Program-made: the position numbers and the translations under genes
Shown here: in pieces, positions 39,056 to 47,361 of the stretch
How positions within the stretch are numbered: position 1 is the first letter of the stretch
Layout of the letters: each line of letters starts with the position of its first letter
Source: Microbulbifer marinus
GTDB lineage: Bacteria; Pseudomonadota; Gammaproteobacteria; Pseudomonadales; Cellvibrionaceae
Assembly (NCBI RefSeq): GCF_900107725.1
Contig: NZ_FNQO01000001.1
Location: 1,418,458 to 1,482,457 of the forward strand
Direction of reading: 5' to 3'
Length of the DNA stretch: 64,000 nt
The notes under the pieces: model-generated
What the model saw: the letters and a program-made list of their open reading frames with translations, nothing else
Told to the model about the DNA's origin: nothing
Database searches by the model: none

Positions 39056-40486
39056 TTACTCGGCCGGTTTGCCTAGCTGCACCGATTTGATTTCGGTGAA
39101 TTCCTCCACCCCATGGGCCGAGAATTCGCGGCCGTTACCGCTCTGCTTGTAACCGCCGAAGGGCGCGCGGTAATTAAACTCGCCGCCGTTGACGAAACAC
39201 AGGCCGGCGCGAATGCGGCGTGCAATGGCCAGCGCATCCTGTTCGGTGGCGGCATGGACGCCGGACGAGAGGCCGTAGGGGGAGTCGTTGGCGATGGCCA
39301 CCGCCTCGTCGAGGTCCGAGTATGGAATCACACACAGTACCGGTCCGAATATCTCTTCACGGGCGATGCGCATATCGTTGCGCACGTCGGTAAAGACCGT
39401 GGGCTGCACGTAGTAACCGGTGGTGTGTCCGTCCGGCTTGCCGGGTCCGCCGCACAGCAGCGTGGCGCCCTCTTCGAGGCCGATACCGATGTAGTCCTGC
39501 ACCTGCTGCCACTGGCGCAGCGACGATACCGGTCCCATAAAGGCGTCCTCGCCGGCGCCCACGGAAATCTCTTCCACCCGCGCGCGGATCAGCTCCGCCA
39601 CTTCGTCAGTGCGCTCAACCGGCACCAGCATGCGGGTCAGCGCTGTGCAGGTCTGGCCGCTATTGATCATCACGTCGTCGACGCCGTACCGCACCGCCGC
39701 CGCCAGGTCTGCGTCTGCGGTAATGATGTAGGGGGATTTACCGCCGAGTTCCTGGGTAACCCGCTTGACGGTCGGCGCGGCGGCCTTGGCAATTTCCACA
39801 CCGGCGCGGGTGGAGCCGGTGAAGGACACCATGTCCACCTGCGGGTGTTCACACAGCGCCTGCCCTACCTCGGCGCCGCGCCCGGATACCAGATTGAAGA
39901 CACCGTTCGGCAGACCCGCCTCGAGCATAATCTCGGCCATCAGGAAATCCTGCAGCGGCGTCTGCTCGGAGGGTTTGACCACCATGGTGCAGCCGGCGGC
40001 GAGCGCCGCGCCGACCTTGCCAACGAACTGATGTAACGGGTAATTCCAGGGATTGATAAACGCGCAGACTCCGACAGCTTCGCGCCACACCAGCGAGTGG
40101 CCGGCCTCATTTATTTGCTCGGTGATACCGGTGTGCTCGGCGAACAGACGCATCGCTTCGATGGGCCCGTCCACCTGCAGCCAGGTGGCGATGTGTTGCG
40201 GGCAACCCATGCTGGCGGAGACGGCCGCGGTGAGGTCGGCCTTGCGCGCCTCCATCAGGTCGGCGATACGCAGCAGTATCGCCCGGCGATCGTCACTGGA
40301 TTTACTGGACCAATCTTCAAAGGCGCTGCGGGCGGCGCGCACGGCGCGGTCTACATCTTCAGCGCTACCTTTCGGCACGCGGGCGATACAGGTTTCGGTC
40401 GCGGGATTGATGACTTCGAGATGGTCGGCGCCGGCAGGCTGCTGCCAACGGCCGTCGATAAAGAGCTTGTTATAGTTGTCCACCAT
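39056..40486 (-). CDS. NAD(P)-dependent aldehyde dehydrogenase
   Basis: Cytoplasmic aldehyde dehydrogenase, 476 residues. All catalytic residues are present: N147 in NPWNYP, E246 in QELGGKSP and nucleophile C280 in NSGQTCTALTRM, with cofactor motif SFTGSTRAGVEIAK. It belongs to the broad-specificity ALDH group that includes PuuC-like and aminoaldehyde enzymes. The ATG at 40486 has GGAGG almost adjacent. A perfect 18-bp palindrome lies 130 bases upstream. Its expected role is oxidation of the aldehyde formed by the FAD amine oxidoreductase. Confidence 0.95.
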   Translation of the reverse strand: MVDNYNKLFIDGRWQQPAGADHLEVINPATETCIARVPKGSAEDVDRAVRAARSAFEDWSSKSSDDRRAILLRIADLMEARKADLTAAVSASMGCPQHIATWLQVDGPIEAMRLFAEHTGITEQINEAGHSLVWREAVGVCAFINPWNYPLHQFVGKVGAALAAGCTMVVKPSEQTPLQDFLMAEIMLEAGLPNGVFNLVSGRGAEVGQALCEHPQVDMVSFTGSTRAGVEIAKAAAPTVKRVTQELGGKSPYIITADADLAAAVRYGVDDVMINSGQTCTALTRMLVPVERTDEVAELIRARVEEISVGAGEDAFMGPVSSLRQWQQVQDYIGIGLEEGATLLCGGPGKPDGHTTGYYVQPTVFTDVRNDMRIAREEIFGPVLCVIPYSDLDEAVAIANDSPYGLSSGVHAATEQDALAIARRIRAGLCFVNGGEFNYRAPFGGYKQSGNGREFSAHGVEEFTEIKSVQLGKPAE

Positions 40487-40617
40487 GCCTCCGGGCTTTT
40501 ATTGTCGGGCCCTTGAACGATTCGGCAATCCGGCCAACCCATCCAAACAGATCAAAGATTAACCGAAACCGAACATTCCGTCAGTATTTAGTATGCTGGG
40601 TTGCCGGTGCGGCCACT

Positions 40618-40635
40618 ATCACCTGTTCAGGTGAT
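40618..40635. promoter_or_regulatory. Palindromic operator copy B (ALDH-permease promoter)
   Basis: ATCACCTGTTCAGGTGAT is a perfect 18-bp palindrome overlapping the end of the LysR gene. Read towards the aldehyde dehydrogenase, it ends 24 bases before a TACTAA -10 candidate, almost the same geometry as copy A at 37478. Confidence 0.65.
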
Positions 40636-41589
40636 GACGCCCTCCCCGCCCGCCGCAGCCAGCTCCCGCTGCAATTCCTCGGCCCCCGCCTGCAACGGCG
40701 CACCGCGGCTGCTCAGCCATTCAAAGATCAGTCCCAGCACCAGGCGGGAACGGGCATTGAGATCGGGGCCCCGCCCGCAGGCCAGGTAGAGGGATTGGCC
40801 GATGGTGAAGGGGCGCTCGATCACGGTCACAAGTCGCCCCTCCTTGAGATCCTCGCTGACCTCCTGGCGGTCCGCCAGCGCCAGCCCCATCCCCAGCCGC
40901 GCCGCCTCTATGGCCTGGTAGGCGTAGTCGAACTGCACTTCACCGGCGCCGGGTTCGTAGTCCACGCCCTGGCTGGTAAACCAGCTCGGCCATTGCTGCA
41001 GGGTGTCGTGCAGCAGTGGCAGCTGCAGCAGATCCCGGGGCCGGCCAAACCTGCGCTGTTGCAGCAGTTGTGGGCTGCACACGGGCAGGTAGTGCTCTTC
41101 ATAGAGCGCCGTCACCCGCCGCTCTGGTGCCTCCGGCTCCCCCAGGCAGATGGCGATATCGATATCGCTGTGCAGGCGGCGCGCCCGCGGCTCGATGGTA
41201 GTCAGGCGCAGGCGGATCTCCGGATACCTGGCGCGCACCTCGCGCAGCAGCCGCAGCATCCAGCTCAGGGAAATGGTGGCGGTGGTGGCGATCACCACCT
41301 CGCCACTCAGGCTCTCCGGATCCAGGTACAGGAGCCCCTTTTCCAGCTGCGCGAAGGCATCGCTAACGACCCGATGCAGGCGCCGGCCGGCGGCGGTCAG
41401 CGCCAGGCGGTTGCCGCTGCGCTCGAACAGCGGCGTGCCCAGGCGCGCCTCCAGCTCGCGGATCTGGCGGCTGAGTGCCGGGTGGGACACGTGCAGCTCC
41501 TCCGCCGCGCGGCGCATATGGCAGTGGCGCCCCACCGCGTGGAAGGTACGCAAAGAAGTAAGGGACAGGTTTCTGAGCTGGGTGGCCAT
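40627..41589 (-). CDS. LysR family transcriptional regulator
   Basis: LysR-type regulator, 320 residues. The N-terminal winged helix (about 8-67) reads LTSLRTFHAVGRHCHMRRAA then ELHVSHPALSRQIRELEARLG, and a periplasmic-binding-protein-like effector domain spans about 95-300, resembling the GcvA subgroup. It is transcribed divergently from the M20 hydrolase gene, with a 21-bp inverted repeat between them. That is the classic arrangement for a LysR protein controlling its neighbour. Inducer unknown. Confidence 0.94.
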   Translation of the reverse strand: MATQLRNLSLTSLRTFHAVGRHCHMRRAAEELHVSHPALSRQIRELEARLGTPLFERSGNRLALTAAGRRLHRVVSDAFAQLEKGLLYLDPESLSGEVVIATTATISLSWMLRLLREVRARYPEIRLRLTTIEPRARRLHSDIDIAICLGEPEAPERRVTALYEEHYLPVCSPQLLQQRRFGRPRDLLQLPLLHDTLQQWPSWFTSQGVDYEPGAGEVQFDYAYQAIEAARLGMGLALADRQEVSEDLKEGRLVTVIERPFTIGQSLYLACGRGPDLNARSRLVLGLIFEWLSSRGAPLQAGAEELQRELAAAGGEGVIT

Positions 41590-41627
41590 CGAACTCTCGC
41601 TTTTCGGTATCTAAAAGGCACCATAAT

Positions 41628-41648
41628 GGCAATTAAAAGTTAATTGCC
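41628..41648. promoter_or_regulatory. Inverted repeat between lysR and hydrolase, probable LysR site
   Basis: GGCAATTAA and its exact complement TTAATTGCC flank AAG. It lies 39 bases from the LysR start and 75 bases from the hydrolase start, where a LysR recognition site is expected. Confidence 0.6.
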
Positions 41649-41722
41649 TGTAAGAAATCAAACCATAGACTCTTGTTTCTCACCCTTAGACCTGCGGATT
41701 AAGAACAACGGAGCCAGGCAAA

Positions 41723-42967
41723 ATGACCGCCAGCAGTAACTTACGCGTAAATGGCCAGCGACTCTGGGATTCGCTGATGGAGATGGCCACCATCGGTGCC
41801 ACCGCCAAGGGCGGCTGCAACCGCCAGGCACTGACCGACCTGGATCGCGACGGCCGCGACCTGTTCGTGCGCTGGTGCCGCGAGGCCGGCTGCAGCATCG
41901 ACATAGACGCGATGGGCAATATCTTCGTCCGCCGCCCTGGCCGCAATCCGGATCTGCCGCCGGTGCTGACCGGTTCTCACCTGGACACCCAGCCCACCGG
42001 CGGCCGGTTCGACGGTGTCTACGGCGTACTGGCGGGGCTGGAAGTGATCCGCAGCCTCAACGACGCCGGTATCGAGACCGAGGCACCGCTGGAAGTGGCG
42101 GTGTGGACCAACGAGGAGGGTGCGCGCTTCTCGCCGGCGATGATCGGCTCCGGTGTCTGGAGCGGCGAGTTCGACCTCGACTACGCCTACGGCCGCACGG
42201 ACAAGGACGGCAAGACTTTCGGCGACGAGCTGCAGCGCATCGGCTACCGCGGCGAGACTGAAGCCCGCGCGCGCCCGCTCGCGGCCGCCTTCGAGGTGCA
42301 TATCGAACAGGGGCCGATCCTGGAACAGGAGCAGAAGCAGATCGGTGTGCTCAGCGGTGTCCAGGGCATGCACTGGTATGACCTGACCCTGACCGGCCAA
42401 CCGTGCCACGCCGGGCCCAGCCCGATGGAGGGCCGTCGCGACCCCTTCATGGCGCTGCACCGGATTCTCGAGCAGCTGTACCGTCTGGCGGAGGACCACG
42501 GTCCCTGGGCGCGGGTGACTTTCGGCGATATCCGCGCCGAGCCCGGCAGCCGCAACACCGTGCCGGAACAGCTGGTCCTGGCCGTGGACCTGCGTCACCC
42601 GGATCAACAGGTGCTGAACGCGATGGACCACAGCTTTCGCGAAATCGCCGCCGCGGCTGCGGTAGAAGTGGGTGTGGAGGCTTCGATCCGCGACGAGTGG
42701 CGCTCGCCGGCGGTGGCCTTTGCCCCGCAGTGCGTCGCCGCAGTGCGCGAGTCGGTGACCGAACTCGGCTACAGCAACAAGGAGATGGTTTCCGGCGCAG
42801 GGCACGACTCGGTGTACATCTCGCGCGTCGCCCCCACCGGCATGATCTTCGTGCCCTGCGAAAAGGGGCTGTCGCATAACGAGGCAGAGAATGCGCAGCC
42901 CGAAGACCTGGAAGCCGGCGCCAATGTGCTGCTGCACGCGATGCTGAAGATAGCCACGCAAAGCTGA
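41723..42967 (+). CDS. M20 family Zn-dependent hydrolase (N-carbamoyl-amino acid/allantoate amidohydrolase type)
   Basis: Cytoplasmic binuclear-metal amidohydrolase, 414 residues, the usual length for N-carbamoyl-L-amino acid hydrolases, beta-ureidopropionases and allantoate amidohydrolases. Metal and catalytic residues are visible: H87 in GSHLDTQPTGGRFDG with D97, E131/E132 in TNEEGARF, H193 in VHIEQGPIL, and a C-terminal His in GLSHNEAE. Family enzymes split a ureido group to amine, CO2 and ammonia. It is followed by a deiminase-fold gene that could generate such a ureido compound. No allantoin pathway genes are nearby, so allantoate is not favoured. Confidence 0.92.
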   Translation: MTASSNLRVNGQRLWDSLMEMATIGATAKGGCNRQALTDLDRDGRDLFVRWCREAGCSIDIDAMGNIFVRRPGRNPDLPPVLTGSHLDTQPTGGRFDGVYGVLAGLEVIRSLNDAGIETEAPLEVAVWTNEEGARFSPAMIGSGVWSGEFDLDYAYGRTDKDGKTFGDELQRIGYRGETEARARPLAAAFEVHIEQGPILEQEQKQIGVLSGVQGMHWYDLTLTGQPCHAGPSPMEGRRDPFMALHRILEQLYRLAEDHGPWARVTFGDIRAEPGSRNTVPEQLVLAVDLRHPDQQVLNAMDHSFREIAAAAAVEVGVEASIRDEWRSPAVAFAPQCVAAVRESVTELGYSNKEMVSGAGHDSVYISRVAPTGMIFVPCEKGLSHNEAENAQPEDLEAGANVLLHAMLKIATQS

Positions 42968-43020
42968 CGAAGTAGATAAGCGCTAAGCGAAGGCCCGGTT
43001 ACCGGGGCCATTCGCGGGAC

Positions 43021-43046
43021 TGTCGGCCGGAGGGACCCGGCCGACA
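43021..43046. other. Intergenic hairpin between hydrolase and deiminase genes
   Basis: A perfect 10-bp stem TGTCGGCCGG / CCGGCCGACA with a 6-base loop, 54 bases after the hydrolase stop. There is no T tract. It may stabilise the upstream mRNA or attenuate read-through to the next gene. Confidence 0.5.
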
Positions 43047-43141
43047 AGCCTACAGGGACGTATTCACGGCGTGTCCCGCATATGGCCCCGGCAATCGGGC
43101 CGCCCGAAAATTTGGTAGAACCCCATTTCTAGAGAACAGAC

Positions 43142-44053
43142 ATGACCGAATTCACCTTCAAATACCGCAACGACAGCGGCAACACCGCCCCCCTCAAGCG
43201 CTGGGGCATCAACTCCGAGTACGGCGTGCTCACCGACCTGCTGGTGGGCCCCATCGACCACTATACGTGGCAGACCGGCAACGCCGCCGCGCGCCGCTCC
43301 CTGCGCCTGGGTCGCCAGTTCGACGCCGAGGTGGCGCGCCGCCAGCACCAGGAGATGCTCGATGCCTACCGCGAGGCCGGCGTGACCACCCACCTGCTGC
43401 CGGCGGACTCGCACCTGCCCTACCAGCTGTACGCCCGCGACTCCAGCGTGATGACCCCCTGGGGGCCGATCGTCACGCAGATGTACAGCCCCTGGCGCCG
43501 CGGCGAATGGGTAGACGTGGTGAAGACCTACCAACAGCTCGACATTCCGATCTACGACGTCATCACCGCCGGCAGCCTCGAGGGCGGCGACTTTATGGTG
43601 CTGGAACCCGGCGTGATCCTGTGTGGCTATTCCGGCGAGCGCACCTCGCCCGAGGGCTTCGCGCAGATGAAACAGTGGATCGAGGCCGAGGGCTGGGAGG
43701 TTAAGGGCTACCAGTTCGACCCCTACTTCCTGCACCTGGACGTGCTGGTGGCCGCGCTGGCGGAGAAACTGGTTGCAATGTGTGTCGATGCGGTGGAGCC
43801 GGAGCTGGTGCAGTGGTTCAAATCACGCAACTTCGAGATCATCGACATTTCCTACCCGCAGGTCATGGAGCTGGGCGTCAACGTCGTCGCCCTCGGTGAC
43901 GACCGGGTAATGCTGCCGTCCGACAACACCGAACTGAAAGAGAAGTGCCTGGCCCACGGCCTCAAGGTGATCGACCCGGATATCTCCATGATCACCGCCG
44001 GCGGTGGCGGCGTGCATTGCATGTGCCAGCCACTGGCCCGCCAGGCCGTTTAA
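43142..44053 (+). CDS. Guanidino-group-modifying enzyme (arginine deiminase/DDAH fold)
   Basis: Pentein-fold enzyme, 303 residues, related to dimethylarginine dimethylaminohydrolase, arginine deiminase and amidinotransferases. The catalytic set is intact: D100 in YARDSSV, E147 in SLEGGDF, H198 in FLHLDVL and nucleophile C293 in GGGGVHCMCQPL. Such enzymes attack the guanidinium carbon, giving either a ureido product (hydrolase) or a transferred amidino group. The M20 ureido-hydrolase gene just upstream on the same strand favours a hydrolase making an N-carbamoyl compound. The substrate (free, methylated or other guanidino compound) cannot be told from sequence. Confidence 0.88.
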   Translation: MTEFTFKYRNDSGNTAPLKRWGINSEYGVLTDLLVGPIDHYTWQTGNAAARRSLRLGRQFDAEVARRQHQEMLDAYREAGVTTHLLPADSHLPYQLYARDSSVMTPWGPIVTQMYSPWRRGEWVDVVKTYQQLDIPIYDVITAGSLEGGDFMVLEPGVILCGYSGERTSPEGFAQMKQWIEAEGWEVKGYQFDPYFLHLDVLVAALAEKLVAMCVDAVEPELVQWFKSRNFEIIDISYPQVMELGVNVVALGDDRVMLPSDNTELKEKCLAHGLKVIDPDISMITAGGGGVHCMCQPLARQAV

Positions 44054-44064
44054 CGGCGATCATC

Positions 44065-44105
44065 AAAACCGGCTCCCCCGCTCGCGCAGTCCAGCGGGGG
44101 ACCGG
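44065..44105 (-). terminator. Terminator hairpin after rsmI (convergent with deiminase gene)
   Basis: TCCCCCGCT / AGCGGGGGA form a 9-bp stem, extended by CCGG pairs past a bulge, with a 10-base loop. On the minus strand TTTT follows. It may also end the deiminase transcript on the plus strand. Confidence 0.75.
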
Positions 44106-44113
44106 ATATAGAG

Positions 44114-44956
44114 TTACTTCTGCTCCAGGCTCCAGTTGTACAGAGCCTTCTTGTTGACCCCGGTAATCTCCGCCGCCAGTGCCGCGGCCCGCTTCGGCGG
44201 CAGTTCCGCCAGCAGTAGCTTCATCACCCGCTCAGCCTCACTGTCTAACTCTGCACCCTGCTTGCGCTCGGCCCCGCGCACCAGCAGTACTATCTCGCCG
44301 CGCTGCTGATTGCTGTCTGCGCGCACCCATTTGGCCAGCTCGGCGAGCGGCGCCAGGTGGAAGGTTTCGAAAGCCTTGCTGATTTCCCGCGCGATTACCG
44401 CCTCGCGTTCAGCGCCGAAGATCCCCGCCATCGCCTCGACGGTATCCGCCACCCGGTGCGGGGCCTCGTAGAACACCAGCGTGCGGGTATCGGCGGCCAG
44501 TTCGCGCAGCGCCTTCTCCCGCGCGCCGGGCTTGGCCGGCAGAAAGCCCTCGAAGCTGAAGCGATCGCTGGGCAGGCCAGCGGCGCTGAGCGCGGCGACA
44601 AATGCACAGGCGCCGGGAATCGGCACCACTTGGATACCGCGGGCGCGGGCCTCGCGCACCAGTCGGTAACCGGGGTCGGAAATCAGCGGTGTGCCCGCAT
44701 CCGAGATAAGCGCGACCGTCTGACCCTGCTCGAGTCGCTGCAGGATCTGCTCGGTACGCTTGTCGTCCGAGTGGTCATGGTACGCCATCAACGGCGTATC
44801 GATGTTGAAATGGGAGAAAAGCCTCTGACTGTGACGTGTGTCCTCTGCCGCAACCAGATCGGCGCATTGTAGAACTTCGACGGCTCGCGGTACCATATCG
44901 GCCAAATTACCAATAGGCGTAGCGACGATATAAAGCAGCGCCTGATCCGGCCCCAT
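44114..44956 (-). CDS. rsmI: 16S rRNA (cytidine-1402 2'-O)-methyltransferase RsmI
   Basis: SAM-dependent methyltransferase of the tetrapyrrole-methylase fold that modifies the same 16S nucleotide as RsmH. The 280-residue protein begins LLYIVATPIGNLADMVPRAVEVL, with VAAEDTRHSQRL, ISDAGTPLISDPGYRLV and the VFYEAPHRVADTV motif, all diagnostic. It is divergent from lpoA, the same arrangement as E. coli yraL-yraM. Confidence 0.97.
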   Translation of the reverse strand: MGPDQALLYIVATPIGNLADMVPRAVEVLQCADLVAAEDTRHSQRLFSHFNIDTPLMAYHDHSDDKRTEQILQRLEQGQTVALISDAGTPLISDPGYRLVREARARGIQVVPIPGACAFVAALSAAGLPSDRFSFEGFLPAKPGAREKALRELAADTRTLVFYEAPHRVADTVEAMAGIFGAEREAVIAREISKAFETFHLAPLAELAKWVRADSNQQRGEIVLLVRGAERKQGAELDSEAERVMKLLLAELPPKRAAALAAEITGVNKKALYNWSLEQK

Positions 44957-45006
44957 AATTCACGACCCCATAGTTCGAATAAAGTTAAATTTTGCGAGAG
45001 AAGAAT

Positions 45007-46926
45007 ATGTACGTCTCTTCCCGGCGCGTTGCCCCAGTCATCGCCAGAGTCGCCGCCAGTGCGCTGGCCCTGGCTCTGGCCGCCTGTCAGACGCCGGCCC
45101 AGAAGCCCGGCACACAGCTGCCGGTAACCGACAGCGCCTCCGGCCCCAGCCGCAGTGCCGCCGTGCAGCTGCTGCACACCGCCGAGACACTGCCTGCCCC
45201 GGAGCGGGATAAGCAGCGCCTGCAGGCAGCCGCCATTCTATACGAGCTGGGCGACAAGCAGACGGCCAAACAGGCTGTGGTCACCATTTCCCCCGACCAG
45301 CTGGACGACCCCCTCTACGCCCAGTACGCGCGGGTATACGGTGGCTTGCTCGCCGCTGAAGACGAGTTTTTCCAGGCTCTCGACCTGGCGACCGCGCCGC
45401 GTCTGGATCACGTGTGGACCCAGCTGCCCAGGGAAACCGCCCTGCCCCTGCGCGATCTGCGTGCCGACCTCTGGGGCCTGTTGGGCGACCTGGACAGCGC
45501 CATCGCCGAGCGGCGACAGATCGCCAATCTGGCGCAGAGCGACGAGGCCATCGCCGACAACAACGACGGCTTCTGGCAACTGCTGACCCAGCTGCCGTCC
45601 AGCGAGCTGCAGACCCGTGCCGCCGAGAGCAGCGACCGGCAGATGCGCGGATGGTACCAGCTGGCCCTGCTCGGTCGCGACACCCAGACCGATATCAGCT
45701 CACAGCTCACCGCACTGAGCCGCTGGCGCCAGCAGTGGCCTGGCCACAGCGCCAGCGTTCACCCGCCCCAGGCGCTGCAGCTGCTGGAACAGCTCGCCTC
45801 CCAGCGCGCTGATCGCATCGCGCTGCTGCTGCCGCTGTCCGGCCCCCTCGGCAGTGCCGGCCGCGCCATCCGCGACGGCTTTATGGCGGCACACTATACG
45901 GCCCTCACCGCCGGTGCCCCGACGCCCACGGTAATGGTTTACGACACCGGCACCGCGCAGCCGTTTGAAGAGATCTATCAGAGCGCGGTCGATGCCGGCG
46001 CCCAGGCCATTGTCGGCCCGCTGGACAAGCGCAAGGTGGCCAACCTGCTGGCCACAGAGAAACTGCCGGTACAGACCCTGGCACTGAATTATGGCGACGA
46101 GGGCCGTCTGACCAACGACCTGGTGCAGTTCGGCCTCGCCATCGAGGACGAAGCGCGCCAGGTCGCCCGGCACGCGTATCGTCAGGGACATCGCCAGGCG
46201 ATGATTCTCGCTGCCGACGCCAGCTGGGGCCAACGCGGTGCGGAAGCATTCCAGGAAGAGTGGCAGCGTCTGGGGGGCAGCGTCAGCATCAGCAGGAGCT
46301 TCCGCGACAGCAGCAAGTTCTCCCAGCTGATCAGCGACGCCCTGCTGATCCCGGACAGCAAGGCCCGCGAGGCGGCACTGCGCCGCAGGCTCGCCGCACC
46401 TCTGGAGTTCACCCCGCGCCGCCGCGGCGATGTGGACATGCTGTTCCTGGTCGCGCAGCCGCAGCAGGCGCGTCAGATCAACCCGATGCTGACCTTCTAT
46501 TACGCCAATGACCTGCCGGTGTACGCCACCTCGCATGTATTTGACGGCAACATCAATCCGGACCGCGACCGGGACATCAACGGTATCCGCTTTACCGCAC
46601 TGCCGTGGCTGTTCGAGAACGACAATCAGACCAAGCGCAATATCGAAAAACAGGCGTCGCCGGCACCAGCCTTTGCCCGCCTCTACGCTCTGGGCGCCGA
46701 CGCTTTCCGGCTCTACCCGCGCATTCCGATGCTGCGCCAGTTCCCGCAGCAGCGGGTACACGGCCTGACCGGGGCGCTGAGCCTGACCGCTGACGGCCGT
46801 ATCGTGCGCGAACAGATCTGGGCGCGCATCGACAAGGGTGCCCCGGTACCTGTCACAACGGTAGTGGAGCCGGTATTGCCGCAACCCGAAAGCATAGAGC
46901 TGACCGGGACCAGTGAAGCTTTTTAA
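45007..46926 (+). CDS. lpoA: Penicillin-binding protein activator LpoA (lipoprotein)
   Basis: Outer-membrane lipoprotein that stimulates the PBP1A transpeptidase. The ATG at 45007 (AGAGAAG just upstream) gives 639 residues; an in-frame TTG at 44992 is less likely. The lipobox LALAAC puts the lipidated Cys at residue 27. An N-terminal TPR-like helical domain (about 40-255) is followed by a periplasmic-binding-protein-like domain (IALLLPLSGPLGSAGRAIRDGF onwards, read in part). The order lpoA-yraN-diaA-dolP is conserved in gammaproteobacteria. Confidence 0.95.
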   Translation: MYVSSRRVAPVIARVAASALALALAACQTPAQKPGTQLPVTDSASGPSRSAAVQLLHTAETLPAPERDKQRLQAAAILYELGDKQTAKQAVVTISPDQLDDPLYAQYARVYGGLLAAEDEFFQALDLATAPRLDHVWTQLPRETALPLRDLRADLWGLLGDLDSAIAERRQIANLAQSDEAIADNNDGFWQLLTQLPSSELQTRAAESSDRQMRGWYQLALLGRDTQTDISSQLTALSRWRQQWPGHSASVHPPQALQLLEQLASQRADRIALLLPLSGPLGSAGRAIRDGFMAAHYTALTAGAPTPTVMVYDTGTAQPFEEIYQSAVDAGAQAIVGPLDKRKVANLLATEKLPVQTLALNYGDEGRLTNDLVQFGLAIEDEARQVARHAYRQGHRQAMILAADASWGQRGAEAFQEEWQRLGGSVSISRSFRDSSKFSQLISDALLIPDSKAREAALRRRLAAPLEFTPRRRGDVDMLFLVAQPQQARQINPMLTFYYANDLPVYATSHVFDGNINPDRDRDINGIRFTALPWLFENDNQTKRNIEKQASPAPAFARLYALGADAFRLYPRIPMLRQFPQQRVHGLTGALSLTADGRIVREQIWARIDKGAPVPVTTVVEPVLPQPESIELTGTSEAF

Positions 46927-47293
46927 GCGCACTGCCGGCGCCGACAGCGTCGGTGCAAGGATGGAAGAGGCCGCGGCGCGCTATCTGCAAGCCGCTGGTC
47001 TGACCCTCATCGAACGCAATTTCCGCAGCCGCCGCGGTGAGATAGACTTGATCGCCCGCGATGAGGACACGGTGGTCTTCGCGGAAGTGCGCTATCGCCG
47101 CAGCGACCGCTTCGGTTCTGCCGGCGCCACCGTTGACGCGCGCAAACAACAGAAACTGCTCGCGACGGCACACAGCTATCTGCAGCAAAAGAAACTGGAC
47201 TGCCCGTGTCGCTTCGACGTCATCGCCATTGATGGCGCGACGGACGGCGAGGGGCAAAACATCCAGTGGATAAAGAATGCCTTCGGAGCCTGA
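46913..47293 (+). CDS. yraN: YraN family (UPF0102) endonuclease-fold protein
   Basis: Small cytoplasmic protein, 126 residues, of the UPF0102 family with a restriction-endonuclease-like core. The metal-binding pattern is visible: E19 in the first helix, then GEIDLIARDEDTVVFAEVRYR. The cellular function is poorly defined. It overlaps the end of lpoA by 14 bases, indicating translational coupling, and precedes diaA. Confidence 0.95.
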   Translation: MKLFKRTAGADSVGARMEEAAARYLQAAGLTLIERNFRSRRGEIDLIARDEDTVVFAEVRYRRSDRFGSAGATVDARKQQKLLATAHSYLQQKKLDCPCRFDVIAIDGATDGEGQNIQWIKNAFGA

Positions 47294-47361
47294 GGCAGGA
47301 TATTGATTTTCTGCCTTGCTAAATAAAGGGTGAGCCTGGATTTCGCCCGCATAAGGAAACA

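Noticed and set aside
41723-42967. Naming the M20 hydrolase as allantoate amidohydrolase (allC)
   Set aside because: The family fits, but no allantoinase, ureidoglycolate or purine genes are in the window, and the neighbouring deiminase-fold enzyme suggests another ureido substrate.
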